64,000 nt of DNA from an uncultured Dehalococcoidia bacterium (GTDB lineage Bacteria > Chloroflexota > Dehalococcoidia > Lucifugimonadales > UBA3495): NCBI GenBank assembly GCA_958296225.1, contig OY282456.1, positions 1,116,001 to 1,180,000 of the forward strand, read 5' to 3'. The position numbers and the translations under genes were made by a program. Positions 32,290-41,162 of the stretch are shown here, piece by piece. The stretch's first letter is position 1, and every line of letters begins with the position of its first letter. The notes below the pieces were generated by a model. It did not search any database. It had not been told where the DNA came from and saw only the letters and a list, made by a program, of their open reading frames with translations.

Positions 32290-33236
32290 AAGGGCGCGGC
32301 CTGGACTACCTGGCAGATTGCGCGCATCGCGTCGACAAAGGTCATTGCACTGGTATTCCTGGGGGCGTCGGCAGTACGGGGCGGCTTTCGGGTAGTGTTG
32401 CAATGCAGGTGGTTTAACATTCGGAACGGCAGGGGCGACCATGGGTCGCCCCATGCCCGCCGCCAAAACGATGGCGTAGCGTCTCAAACCGCCGAAAACG
32501 ATAGGCTGCCTCTGAGGCGCGCGTACCCGCCTGGTCATAATGACGGGGGCAACTGAGTAAGTCCTCTAGCAATGGCGGTTCCTCCGGGGGATTTGGGATT
32601 GGGGTTTTGGGGGTGTCAGGCGATTTACGGTTTCGGGCGGCGTCGGGGCACGGCCAACACCATTTTTATGCAGAGCATTTTGTACACCATTTTTCCGTGT
32701 CCCGGACAGGCCGGCTAATGAGACCGGCCGGGCCCGGCACGGGGCGCTGGCACTAACGCTGGCCCCGGACGGCCCGCCCCGTTGAAGCAATAAGCGGGTC
32801 ATGCCGTCGCAAAGGCATTCTGCGAGATAACCGACAGGCCGTTACCGGCCCGAAACCGTATTCGCCGTATTCGGATTTTGATTTGGCGATGCCGCTGCGC
32901 GGGCGGCGGGTTCGGCGCGGTTCGCGGGGCCGCGCCGAGTTGCCTGACACAGTTATGATAGAACAACTGTACGCTGGACGCAAGGGTTTGGCGTCATCCG
33001 GTAGGGTTGCAATTCAGGTGGTCGTACCCTGCTGTCATTCCGACGCAAGCCGGAATCCACCATATCCCAATCGGAAAAACCCGGTCCATCCTTTCCATTC
33101 CATCGCTGTAAAAAACGGACTCAAACCACCTGAATTGCAACGCTACCCGGCTTTTGGTGGTCCCGGCTCATAGCGTAAGGGGATAACATTTTACCATTGC
33201 GCGCGTCGGCCCCGGCGGATACTCCGCACGCCGCTG
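32290..33236. other. gene-poor region, 947 bp
   Basis: No convincing gene is seen. It holds a single MITE end near 32390-32417 (GGTAGTGTTGCAATGCAGG), a small hairpin GGGGCGACCATGGGTCGCCCC (32430-32450), long G/C-rich direct and inverted stretches, and the full MITE copy at 33000-33147. Open frames present (for example 32566-32802, minus) have no family-like features. Confidence 0.6.
33000..33147 (-). mobile_element. MITE-like element, full copy B
   Basis: A 148-bp element, inverted relative to copy A at 15465. Ends are GGTAGGGTTGCAATTCAGG and, reversed, GGTAGCGTTGCAATTCAGG. The interior matches copy A when reversed: TTTTTTACAGCGATGG, a purine-rich AGGATGG section, TCCGATTGGGATATGGTGG and a GGAATGACAGCAGGG section. 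Confidence 0.8.
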
Positions 33237-35270
33237 CTACCGCTCAAAATGGTACTCGCCCTGCCAGAGTTCCCCGTCCTCCGTATACTGGCCGGTTCTG
33301 ATGGCGGCGATGTCATACCCCGGCAGTTCGCGCGCGGCGACGCACCGGCCGCCTCCGCGACTGCCGGCGTCAAAATCCGCGAAAAGGAAATCCCGGTTTT
33401 CAAAGCCGTACTCTTTGCTGCGCTCCGGCAGGTCGCTGACGTCACGCGGGACCAGGTGCAGAAAGAAGGCCACGTCGGTATTCGCGCATTCGTCGCTAAC
33501 GTAAATCAGGCTGCCATATTTGAAGTGAACGTTCCAGTCGGCTGCAATTATCGGGCTGCCCAGCGTCGCTGCGTCATACAGCCCGTCGTAAATGGCCCGG
33601 TCATACAGGAAAACCCGCCGGTTGTCCGGCGTCAGCAGGGCCGGGCCGGGCAGGCGCCGGGGCATAATGATGTAGTCGGCCCTGGCCCGATGCTCGGGAA
33701 TCTGGCGGGTAAGCCGCGTCGCAAAGTTGGAGTAGTCAAACACGATGACGTTTCCGGCAAGGAAGTAGCTTGACGCCAACGCCGCCCCGCCTAACTCAGG
33801 GTTGGCCTGTCCTGACGGGACATAAACCACCCCATCGTCATCGTCCACCAGACTGCGGATAACCGCAAAGTCCTGCATCATTTCTTGCTCCGCTTCGACT
33901 TCGGCGTAGCGCTGCCCAACGCCGGCCATGTCGGCCGCCGACACCACAAATGCCGCCAGCGCGGCGACGGCAAAGACGGCAGCCAGTTGCGGGCCCGACA
34001 GTTTGCGCAGGTATAGCATAATCAAAGAGAACGCCGCCAACGGTATGCCGATGTAAAACAGAGCCTGAAAGTCGTGGAACACCGACCAGTTCCGCAACGG
34101 CAGCAGCCACAGGAAGCCGGCCAGCAGCGGGGCCGCCAGCAGCGCTTTATGACGGACGAAAATCAGCCCGATGCAGCCGACCGCCAGCGCCAGCGCGCCG
34201 GTAATCAGGCCCAGATAATCCCGGTCCGCATAAACCCCGCCGCTGTCAAAAGGACTCATCCAGTACGGCTGGGTCATCTGCCCAATGCGGTAAAACTGCT
34301 GCTCTAGAAACGCTCCCCACTTGATGGCTGCGGCAAATTCCTCAATAGGCTCTCCGCTGAAATGAAACCTCGCGCTATTGAAGGTAGGCAGTTGCGCCAG
34401 GGGAAGCTGCCGGTCAAAGGCAAAGTATTCGTTGGCAACGTTGAAGGCCAGTACCGCGCTGCCAAACCACAGCGCAACCACGCCCAGCGTCAGATAACGA
34501 CTGGACAGCAGCGCCGCGCCGCAACTCTTGATTTGACCGGCCAAACTCAGGAGAGGGGCAGAATTGCCGGCACGGGCCTGGAACAGCTCACGCGCCAGCC
34601 CGAAAACGATAAAGGGCAGCAGCAGGGCATATACCTGCCAGCACAGCAGCAACGCCAGGCACGCCTTGACCAGCAGCGGCCGGTAACGCCCCTCCCGCTC
34701 AAATATAACCATGCCGTGAAAGGCCAGCAGCGCCCCGAACAAGCCCGGCACGGCGTCGGGAGCGAAAGCGTCGTTATAGTACAGACAATGATAGGACGAA
34801 AAGGCCAGCAGCGTCGCCGTCAGCGCCACCCAGCCATCGCCCGTGAGCCGGGCCAGCGCCAGGTAGGCCAGCACGGCGCTGCCGGCAAAAAGCAGCAGCA
34901 TCACAATGCGGGCCGCATAGATACGCGCCGCAAAATTATCCCCGAATGGCAGCGTAGCCAGTTTAACCAGGGCGTAGCTCCCTACGGGCCAACGCGCGTA
35001 AGTTTTGTAAGTAGGTTCCCCGTCAACATCCAGGGTACGGTTAACGAACAGCAGGAAATTGTGCTCCGGCGACAGGTTCACCGCCTGCGCCAAGTGCTGC
35101 GATGTTAGCCAGTCATGGTGGCCGCTCCGGTAAAAATGGCCCCGGTCGTTGCCGAACAGAAACACCGTGGCCAGGGCCAGCAACAGCAGGATGAGCGGCA
35201 ACGCCGCCGGCTGCGTAAAAAATTGCAGCCGGCCCCTCAGCCAGGCCGCCATCAGGGCAGCGTTCTGCAT
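33237..35270 (-). CDS. multi-spanning membrane protein, GT-C glycosyltransferase-like (paralogue 1)
   Basis: A 677-residue membrane protein with about ten helices, which looks like a GT-C (ArnT/PMT-like) glycosyltransferase using a polyprenyl-phosphate sugar. Near the N-terminus, a motif with acidic and aromatic residues (GHFYRSGHHDWLTSQHLA) and further on YYNDAFAPDAVPGLFGALLA fit that type of active-site loop. The last ~190 residues form a soluble domain. The gene at 35527-37575 is a paralogue with near-identical 5' and 3' ends. The exact sugar and acceptor are unknown. Confidence 0.6.
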   Translation of the reverse strand: MQNAALMAAWLRGRLQFFTQPAALPLILLLLALATVFLFGNDRGHFYRSGHHDWLTSQHLAQAVNLSPEHNFLLFVNRTLDVDGEPTYKTYARWPVGSYALVKLATLPFGDNFAARIYAARIVMLLLFAGSAVLAYLALARLTGDGWVALTATLLAFSSYHCLYYNDAFAPDAVPGLFGALLAFHGMVIFEREGRYRPLLVKACLALLLCWQVYALLLPFIVFGLARELFQARAGNSAPLLSLAGQIKSCGAALLSSRYLTLGVVALWFGSAVLAFNVANEYFAFDRQLPLAQLPTFNSARFHFSGEPIEEFAAAIKWGAFLEQQFYRIGQMTQPYWMSPFDSGGVYADRDYLGLITGALALAVGCIGLIFVRHKALLAAPLLAGFLWLLPLRNWSVFHDFQALFYIGIPLAAFSLIMLYLRKLSGPQLAAVFAVAALAAFVVSAADMAGVGQRYAEVEAEQEMMQDFAVIRSLVDDDDGVVYVPSGQANPELGGAALASSYFLAGNVIVFDYSNFATRLTRQIPEHRARADYIIMPRRLPGPALLTPDNRRVFLYDRAIYDGLYDAATLGSPIIAADWNVHFKYGSLIYVSDECANTDVAFFLHLVPRDVSDLPERSKEYGFENRDFLFADFDAGSRGGGRCVAARELPGYDIAAIRTGQYTEDGELWQGEYHFER

Positions 35271-35348
35271 CGCGTCATCCTTATCAACATCAACGCTGAT
35301 AAGTACCTACTTTGATAAAGTCGCAATTTGCTGCCTCCGGCGGCGCGC

Positions 35349-35432
35349 CGTCATTCCCGGTTGCGCCGGAATCCGGTAAAGCTCAATCAGCAAAATCCGG
35401 TCTATCCTGTGCATCCCTGTAAATTCGTAACT
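35349..35432. repeat. MITE interior fragment without ends
   Basis: CCGTCATTCCCGGTTGCGCC, then a GGAATCCGG section and AATCCGGTCTATCCTGTGCA followed by CCCTGTAAA match the interior of copy B (GTCATTCCGACGCAAGCC to CCATCGCTGTAAAAAA). No terminal repeats flank it. It lies in the 256-bp gap between the two paralogous membrane-protein genes. Confidence 0.5.
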
Positions 35433-35526
35433 CCCGACCTTGACTTTGCGCCGGCACCGGTTCTGCCGGGCCGGTTCATTTTACCATTGCGCGCGTCGGC
35501 CCCGGCGGACACGCCGCACGCCGCTG

Positions 35527-37575
35527 CTACCGCTCAAAATGGTACTCGCCCTGCCAGAGTTGCCCGTCCTCCGTATACTGGCCGGTTCTGATGGCGGCGA
35601 TGTCATACCCCGGCAGTTCGCGCGCGGCGACGCACGGGGCACCGCTGCGCACGACAAAGTCGCCGAAACCAAAGTCCAGGTTGTCAAAGCCGTACTCTTT
35701 GCTGCGCTCCGGCAGGTCATTTACGTCAAGGGGGACAATATGCAGAAAGAACGGGGTATCCGTGTTCGCGCACTCCTCGCCAGTGTAGATGAGGCTGCCG
35801 TCCTTGAGATAAACGTTCCAGTCGGACGTGATTAGCGGGCTGCCCAGCGTCGCCTCGTCATACTGCCCGTCGTAAATGGCCCGGTCATACAGGAAAACCC
35901 GCCGGTTGCCCGGCGTCAGCAGGGCCGGGCTATCTTCACGATGGCGCTCAATGAGAAAGTTGACCAGGTTCCCGTCCCCCCTGATATTCTCGTATATGAT
36001 GACGTTGCCGGCGAGGAAGTAAGGCATCGCCCACGGCGCGCCGCCAAACTGGTCAGCCTGGCTCGACCACGGCTTGGCTTCCAGGGGAGCGGAAACAACG
36101 CTGCCCTCGCCCACTATGGCGCGAATAACCTTAAAGTCCTGGACCATCTCGGCATCGGCGGCGGCCTCGCCGTCGTCGTGGCCGATGCGGGCCATCTCGG
36201 CGGCAGACAGAACAAACAGCAGCAGCGCGGCTACGGCCACGGCGGCGATGGACTGCCGACTCGACAGTTTGCGCAGGTACAACGTAATCAAGGCGAAAAA
36301 TACCAACGGAATGCCGACGTAAAATACCGTCTCAAAATCATGGAAGGCAACAGAATTGCGCAGCGGCAAGGCCCAGCAAAAGCCCGAAATCGCCAGGGTT
36401 GCCAGCAGCATTTTGTGCTTGATGGGGGCGAAAACCAGCCCGATATAACAAACGGTTAACGCCAATGCTCCGGCAGCAACGGCCAGGGAGTCGCGCGCTT
36501 TGTCGACTCCCCAGCTGTTGTCAAAGGGGCTCAGCAAGAACGGATACAGCATCTGGCCCATGCGGTAGAACTGGTTTTCCAGAAAGGCCCCCCAGGCCAG
36601 ATGCTCGGCATACTCGTCATTAAACTCCGCATCAGTTCCCAGACGGTACATTGCCGACTCGACTGAGGGCAGCTGGCGCAGCGGCACTTTCCCGTCCAGC
36701 GCAAAGTACTCGCCGGCAAAGTTAAAGGCCAATATGGCCACGCCCACCAGCAGGGCGACAACGCCCAACACCAGGTAGCGGCTGGACAGCAGGGCAGTTC
36801 CCCACTGCCTGATTTGAGACGTCAAACCCGGGGAGGGCATAATGCCGGCGCGCGCCTGGAACAGTTCACCGGCCAGGCCAAAAATGATAAAGGGCAGCAA
36901 GAAGGCATAGACGTGCCAGCCCAGCAGCAACGCCAGGCACGCCTTGACCAGCAGCTGCCGGAAGCGGCCCTCCTGCACGAATACGACCATACCGTGAAAG
37001 GCCAGCATTACGGCGAAAAGGTCAATTGTCACTTCGTTGGAAATCTTGTCGCTGTAGTACAGGATGTAATACGACGAGAACGCCAGCGCCGTCGCCGTCA
37101 ACGCAACCCAGCCGCTGCCCACCAGCCGGGCCAGGGCCAGATAAGCCAGCGTTGCGGCGGCCGTAAATAGCAGCAGCATCAGCACCCGGGCGGCGTAGAT
37201 TTTCGCTCCGAAGTTATCCCCAAAGGGCAGAATGGCCAGCTTGATTAAGGCATAGCCACCTTTCGGAAATCGGTTGTACAGTCCTTTATAGTAGTGGTTT
37301 CCGTCCTTATCTAAAGATTGATAATGAAACGCCAGCAGGCCGTGTTGGAAAGAAAGATTCTCTGCGAAAGCCAGGCTCTGTGAAGAGTTCCAGTCATGGG
37401 CCCCGCCCCGGTAAAAATGGCCCCGGTCGTTGCCCAACAGAAACACCGTGGCCATGGCCAGCAGCAGCAGGACCAGAGGCAGCGCCGCCGGCTGCGTAAA
37501 AAATTGCAGCCGGCCGCTCAGCCAGGCCGCCATCAGGGCAGCGTTCTGCTTTAGATGGTTCCTGTGATGCGTCAT
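35527..37575 (-). CDS. multi-spanning membrane protein, GT-C glycosyltransferase-like (paralogue 2)
   Basis: A 682-residue paralogue of the gene at 33237. It shares the N-terminal AALMAAWLSGRLQFFTQPAA and the motif GHFYRGGAHDWNSSQSLA, a YYSDKISNEVTIDLFAVMLA loop and a near-identical C-terminal IAAIRTGQYTEDGQLWQGEY. The middle of the soluble part differs more. Start is uncertain: I use ATG 37575 (MTHHRNHLKQNAALMAAWL); a TTG at 37638 would overlap larB by 19 nt. The pair and larB lie on the same strand. Confidence 0.6.
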   Translation of the reverse strand: MTHHRNHLKQNAALMAAWLSGRLQFFTQPAALPLVLLLLAMATVFLLGNDRGHFYRGGAHDWNSSQSLAFAENLSFQHGLLAFHYQSLDKDGNHYYKGLYNRFPKGGYALIKLAILPFGDNFGAKIYAARVLMLLLFTAAATLAYLALARLVGSGWVALTATALAFSSYYILYYSDKISNEVTIDLFAVMLAFHGMVVFVQEGRFRQLLVKACLALLLGWHVYAFLLPFIIFGLAGELFQARAGIMPSPGLTSQIRQWGTALLSSRYLVLGVVALLVGVAILAFNFAGEYFALDGKVPLRQLPSVESAMYRLGTDAEFNDEYAEHLAWGAFLENQFYRMGQMLYPFLLSPFDNSWGVDKARDSLAVAAGALALTVCYIGLVFAPIKHKMLLATLAISGFCWALPLRNSVAFHDFETVFYVGIPLVFFALITLYLRKLSSRQSIAAVAVAALLLFVLSAAEMARIGHDDGEAAADAEMVQDFKVIRAIVGEGSVVSAPLEAKPWSSQADQFGGAPWAMPYFLAGNVIIYENIRGDGNLVNFLIERHREDSPALLTPGNRRVFLYDRAIYDGQYDEATLGSPLITSDWNVYLKDGSLIYTGEECANTDTPFFLHIVPLDVNDLPERSKEYGFDNLDFGFGDFVVRSGAPCVAARELPGYDIAAIRTGQYTEDGQLWQGEYHFER

Positions 37576-37619
37576 CTCCGACCCGGATTGGGATGTGACA
37601 AACTGCCGGCTTGGAAAGG

Positions 37620-38375
37620 CTAGCGCGGCATCCGGCAAATCTGCGCCGCCAGGTAGCCGGCGCCAAACCCGTTGTCAATGTTGACCACGCCCACCCCCGG
37701 CGCGCAGGAGTTCAGCATCCCCAGCAGAGCCGCCAGCCCGCCGAAGCTGGCGCCGTAGCCCACGCTGGTCGGCACGGCGATGACCGGCGCCGATACCAGG
37801 CCGGATACCACCGAGGCCAGCGCCGCCTCCATCCCGGCCACCACCACGATGACCCGCGCTTGCAGCAGCCGCTCCCGCTGGGCCAAAAGCCGGTGCAGCC
37901 CGGCCACGCCCACGTCGTTCAGCCGCTCCGGCCGGCAGCCCATCAGCTCTGCGGTCAGGGCCGCCTCCTCGGCCACTGGCAGGTCGGCGGTGCCGCCGGT
38001 GACGATGAGCAGCCCGTTATCATGCCGGCCCTCCGGTTCGCCACCGGGCACGACGATGCAGCGGGCTAACTCGTGATATTCTGCCGCCGGAACCGCGGCG
38101 GCGGCGGCGGCGTACATCTCCGGCGTGGCGCGGGTCACCAGCACCGGATGGCCGCGTCCGGCCATTGCCGCCACGATGCCGGACACCTGGGCCGTGGTCT
38201 TGCCCGCGCCCAGCACCACCTCCGGCCAGCCGGTACGCAGGGGCCGGTGGTGGTCCAACCGCGCGTAGTCCAAATCCTGGTAGGGTAAATCCGCCAGGGC
38301 CGCGGCGGCGTCGGCAACGGCGATGCTGCCGTCGCGCACCCCGGCCAACAGTCGCCGCAGGGCCGCCGCGTCCAC
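37620..38375 (-). CDS. larB: nickel-pincer cofactor biosynthesis protein LarB
   Basis: LarB carboxylates and hydrolyses nicotinic acid adenine dinucleotide in the first step to the nickel-pincer nucleotide of lactate racemase. The 251-residue protein has the PurE-like core: VLGAGKTTAQVSGIVAAM, VTGGTADLPVAEEAALTAEL, VVVAGMEAALASVVSGLV and the strongly conserved VPTSVGYGASFGGLAALLGM then LNSCAPGVGVVNIDNGFGAG. Start is GTG at 38375, 3 nt past the upstream stop. No larC, larE or larA is present in the window, so its partners must be elsewhere. Confidence 0.88.
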   Translation of the reverse strand: MDAAALRRLLAGVRDGSIAVADAAAALADLPYQDLDYARLDHHRPLRTGWPEVVLGAGKTTAQVSGIVAAMAGRGHPVLVTRATPEMYAAAAAAVPAAEYHELARCIVVPGGEPEGRHDNGLLIVTGGTADLPVAEEAALTAELMGCRPERLNDVGVAGLHRLLAQRERLLQARVIVVVAGMEAALASVVSGLVSAPVIAVPTSVGYGASFGGLAALLGMLNSCAPGVGVVNIDNGFGAGYLAAQICRMPR

Positions 38376-38378
38376 GGG

Positions 38379-38759
38379 CTAACCCGCCGCCGCAACCGGC
38401 GCGGAGGATGCCGGCGGCATTTTCAGCAGGCGATACAGGCCGCCCAGCGTACTCATTCCGGCGACGTAAGCGGCGAATACCACCACCGCAATCCACGTGA
38501 GGATGATGAACTTGTCGGGCATTGGCACTGCGAACATCAGGATGACGGCAATCACCGCCAGAATCGCAGCCGAAACAATTCCGACGACGCAGCCAAACCG
38601 GGCCGCGGCTACCAAAGGCCGGTCGGCATCCGTTGCCACCGAACGGATGCCGAAGTAGGCCCCCAGAAACGGGCCAAAGGGGGCCAGCAAAACCTGGGCG
38701 ACGGGTATCACCGTGCAAATCAGCATCACGGCCAGGGCGGTAAGTAATCCTTTGGTCAT
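38379..38759 (-). CDS. small membrane protein of unknown function
   Basis: A 126-residue protein with about four hydrophobic segments: MTKGLLTALAVMLICTVIPV, LAPFGPFLGAYFGIRSVAT, VGIVSAAILAVIAVILMFAV and ILTWIAVVVFAAYVAGMSTL. It ends SSAPVAAAG. The start at 38759 fits the first helix; the longer frame upstream looks non-coding. It is the first gene of the minus-strand set leading to larB, from which it is separated by 3 nt. I do not recognise a family. Confidence 0.6.
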   Translation of the reverse strand: MTKGLLTALAVMLICTVIPVAQVLLAPFGPFLGAYFGIRSVATDADRPLVAAARFGCVVGIVSAAILAVIAVILMFAVPMPDKFIILTWIAVVVFAAYVAGMSTLGGLYRLLKMPPASSAPVAAAG

Positions 38760-38866
38760 TGCGGTATCGGCATCCGGCGCCGGCGGCGCGAGGCAATTGA
38801 GGCAATTAGCACTGGTCAACCAGTATAGCGGGTGGCGGCCGGTGATGCACCGGGCGGCGACGGTAT

Positions 38867-38893
38867 GGCAGCGCTGCAATTCAGGTGGTTTGG
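38867..38893 (+). repeat. single MITE end in a 423-bp intergenic region
   Basis: GGCAGCGCTGCAATTCAGG followed by TGGTTTGG matches one end of the GGTAGCG element family; no opposite end was found nearby. The rest of the 38760-39182 divergent region, apart from the promoter near 39155, shows nothing I can name. Confidence 0.5.
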
Positions 38894-39154
38894 TTTATCA
38901 GGGAACCCCTTTCATCTTGCGCCGCCGTGTCGGCGGCTGCCTCCGCAGCGGACGGGTGAAAGCGTCATGGGCCGGAGCCTAGGGCGATTCCGGTTGGCTG
39001 GAGCACAAGTGAAAACCCGCCGGGCCGCCGCCACAAAGTGGATGCAATCCGGGGCTGTGGCACCGAGTTGGGTTCGTTCTCATTCACCATCCCTTGCGTA
39101 ACTGCTATGACAGTGGGAAAGTGACGCCGGCAATGACAGATGGCGGCGGCGGCG

Positions 39155-39163
39155 TGCTAAAAT
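39155..39163 (+). promoter_or_regulatory. extended -10 promoter candidate
   Basis: TGCTAAAAT, an extended -10 box, with ATGACA about 19 bp upstream, 20 bp before the hydrolase start. Confidence 0.4.
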
Positions 39164-39182
39164 GCCGCCAGGAGAGTTGCCT

Positions 39183-40058
39183 ATGTCCACCCCACATGAT
39201 TGCTATATTGACTTGCGCGGCCTGCCGTTCCATTACCGGGACTGGGGCGGCGACGGGCAGCCGGTGCTGCTGCTGCACGGGCTGGCGTCCACTTGCCGGA
39301 TCTGGGATTTGGTCGCGCCCATACTTGCCGCCGATTTTCGCATCGCTGCCCTGGACCAGCGGGGGCATGGGTTGTCGGCGCAGGTTGACGACGGGTTTGA
39401 CTTTGCCACGGTGTCCGGCGATGCGGCGGCATTTATCTCGGCGATGGGCTGGCAGCGGCCCGTTGTCGTGGGCCACTCGTGGGGTGCGGACGTAGCGCTG
39501 GAGCTGGCCGCCGCACAGCCCGACCTGACCCGTGGGCTGATATTTGTGGACGGCGGCACCATCGAGCCGTCGGCGCGGCCCGGCTGGTCGCCGGAGCAGG
39601 CGCGGCAGGACATGGCGCCGCCGATTTTCACCGGCTTTACTCTTGACATGATGCGGGAACGGGTGGAGTCGAATGGCCGTTTCGGCCCCGACGCGCCCCC
39701 GGCGGTGACGGAAGCGGTCCTCGCCAACTTTCGCACGCTGGAGGACGGCACCATCCAGGCTCACCTGCGCCGGGAGAACCACTTGCGCATCATCGACGCC
39801 CTGTGGGAGCACAAACCGTCGCAGCTCTACCCTACGCTGCAATGCCCGGTACTGATGCTGCCGGCCCGCCAGTCCAGCCCCGACGCCCACGACCGCCGGT
39901 TCCGCCGCGAAGAGTCCATCGGCAGGGCCGCGTCGCTGCTGCCCCGCAGCAAGACGGTGTGGCTGGAAGACAGCATCCACGACGTGCCCCTGCAACGGCC
40001 GGCGCTGGTGGCGGATACGATTCGCGAGCATATCCGGGGCGGGTTTTTTGACGGCTGA
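39183..40058 (+). CDS. alpha/beta hydrolase
   Basis: A 291-residue alpha/beta-hydrolase fold enzyme of unknown substrate. It has the oxyanion-hole HG in VLLLHGLASTCRIWD, DQRGHGLS, the nucleophile elbow VVGHSWG, and a C-terminal DSIHDVPLQRP with the likely catalytic His. AGGAG is 8 nt before ATG 39183; the ATG-like start at 39162 is less likely. It is followed by a separate gene with its own promoter. Confidence 0.85.
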   Translation: MSTPHDCYIDLRGLPFHYRDWGGDGQPVLLLHGLASTCRIWDLVAPILAADFRIAALDQRGHGLSAQVDDGFDFATVSGDAAAFISAMGWQRPVVVGHSWGADVALELAAAQPDLTRGLIFVDGGTIEPSARPGWSPEQARQDMAPPIFTGFTLDMMRERVESNGRFGPDAPPAVTEAVLANFRTLEDGTIQAHLRRENHLRIIDALWEHKPSQLYPTLQCPVLMLPARQSSPDAHDRRFRREESIGRAASLLPRSKTVWLEDSIHDVPLQRPALVADTIREHIRGGFFDG

Positions 40059-40082
40059 CGCCGGCGATAGGTCTGCTAGAAT
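40055..40082 (+). promoter_or_regulatory. promoter candidate for the coiled-coil gene
   Basis: CTGACG (40055-40060) and TAGAAT (40077-40082), 16 bp apart, with a TGC extension before the -10 box; ~42 bp before the gene. Confidence 0.4.
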
Positions 40083-40123
40083 GGGCCAACTTATCCGGCC
40101 ACACCAGTTACAGCAGGTTAGCA

Positions 40124-41116
40124 ATGGCGCCCATCACAATCATTTTATTCGCTCTGTACGGAGGCTTGGTCACCGCCGTCGTCGCCGGATTTACTGCCAT
40201 CTGGGCCCGGATTACGGGTATCGCCAAAGACCAGGGCGATATGCAGGGCCAACTGGCCGGCATCCAGCAGCAGCTGAACAAAATCAGCTACGAATTGGGC
40301 CGGCTCAGCGGAGAGATGGGTCGGCTGGACGGCAAGATTGACAGCAGTATTGGCCGGCTGGACAGCAAAATTGACAGTCGGATTGACCAGTTGGTCAGTA
40401 CGATTGGCCGGTTGGACAGCAAAATGGACAGTCGGATTGACCAGTTGGTCAGTACGATTGGCCGGCTGGACAGCAAAATGGACAGCCGGATTGACCAGGT
40501 GAACGGCCGGATTGACCAGCTGGACAGTACGCTTGACCGGCTGGACAGCAAAATGGACAGCCGGCTGGACAGCAAAATGGACGGCCGGATTGACCAGCTG
40601 GACAGTACGCTTGACCGGCTGGACAGCAAGCTGGACAACCGGATTGACCAGGTGAACGGCCGGATTGACCAGGTGGACAGTAAGATTGACCAGCTGGACG
40701 GCAAGATTGACAGCCGGATTGACCAGGTGAACGGCAAGATTGACAGCCGGATTGACCAGGTGAACGGCAAGATTGACCAGCTGGACGGCAAGATTGACAG
40801 TCGGATTGACCAGCTAGACGGCAAGATTGACAGTCGGATTGACCAGCTAGACGGCAAGATTGACAGCCGGATTGACCAGGTGAACGGCAAGATTGACCAG
40901 CTGGACGGCAAGATTGACAGCCGGATTGACCAGGTGAACGGCCGGATTGACCAACTGGACAGCAAGATTGACCAGTTCCGGGAAGAGATGAGAACTGAAA
41001 TGCGCCGCAACACCGACCGCATAATGCTGGCACTTATCAACCACAGCCACGGCGATGGCACGCCGCCGGTCTTCACTATTCCGCCTGAGGCTGAGCCAGC
41101 GGTTGCCGACGACTGA
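40124..41116 (+). CDS. membrane-anchored heptad-repeat coiled-coil protein
   Basis: A 330-residue protein. Residues 3-28 form one membrane helix (ITIILFALYGGLVTAVVAGF). From about residue 60 to 290 it is a highly regular 7-residue repeat built from KIDSRID, QLDGKID and QVNGKID-type units, with Ile/Leu/Val at a and d positions and Asp, Arg, Lys and Gln elsewhere, a long parallel coiled coil. The last 40 residues (EEMRTEMRRNTDRIMLALIN) are less regular and end in an acidic tail. It probably forms a membrane-tethered rod; function is unknown. Copy number may vary because the DNA repeat is near-perfect. Confidence 0.7.
   Translation: MAPITIILFALYGGLVTAVVAGFTAIWARITGIAKDQGDMQGQLAGIQQQLNKISYELGRLSGEMGRLDGKIDSSIGRLDSKIDSRIDQLVSTIGRLDSKMDSRIDQLVSTIGRLDSKMDSRIDQVNGRIDQLDSTLDRLDSKMDSRLDSKMDGRIDQLDSTLDRLDSKLDNRIDQVNGRIDQVDSKIDQLDGKIDSRIDQVNGKIDSRIDQVNGKIDQLDGKIDSRIDQLDGKIDSRIDQLDGKIDSRIDQVNGKIDQLDGKIDSRIDQVNGRIDQLDSKIDQFREEMRTEMRRNTDRIMLALINHSHGDGTPPVFTIPPEAEPAVADD
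40320..40980 (+). repeat. 21-bp-multiple tandem DNA repeat within the coiled-coil gene
   Basis: Units such as CGGATTGACCAGCTGGACGG and GGCAAGATTGACAGCCGG repeat at 21, 42 and 63 bp. Because the period is a multiple of three, long open frames also appear on the opposite strand; they are artefacts. Confidence 0.85.
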
Positions 41117-41162
41117 CGCCGGCGACCGCAAGGCTGGCCCACTACCGAAAGGAGAAACGATT

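Noticed and set aside
32566-32802. 78-residue minus-strand frame in the gene-poor region
   Set aside because: Low-complexity, no ribosome site, no similarity to a family.
40320-40980. Possible CRISPR array
   Set aside because: The repeats are contiguous 21-bp multiples within a coding frame, with no unique spacers and no cas genes.
40288-41142. Long open frames opposite the coiled-coil gene
   Set aside because: They arise because the 21-bp repeat keeps all frames open; the sequence (repeating SWSIRLSIL) is not protein-like and there is no ribosome site.
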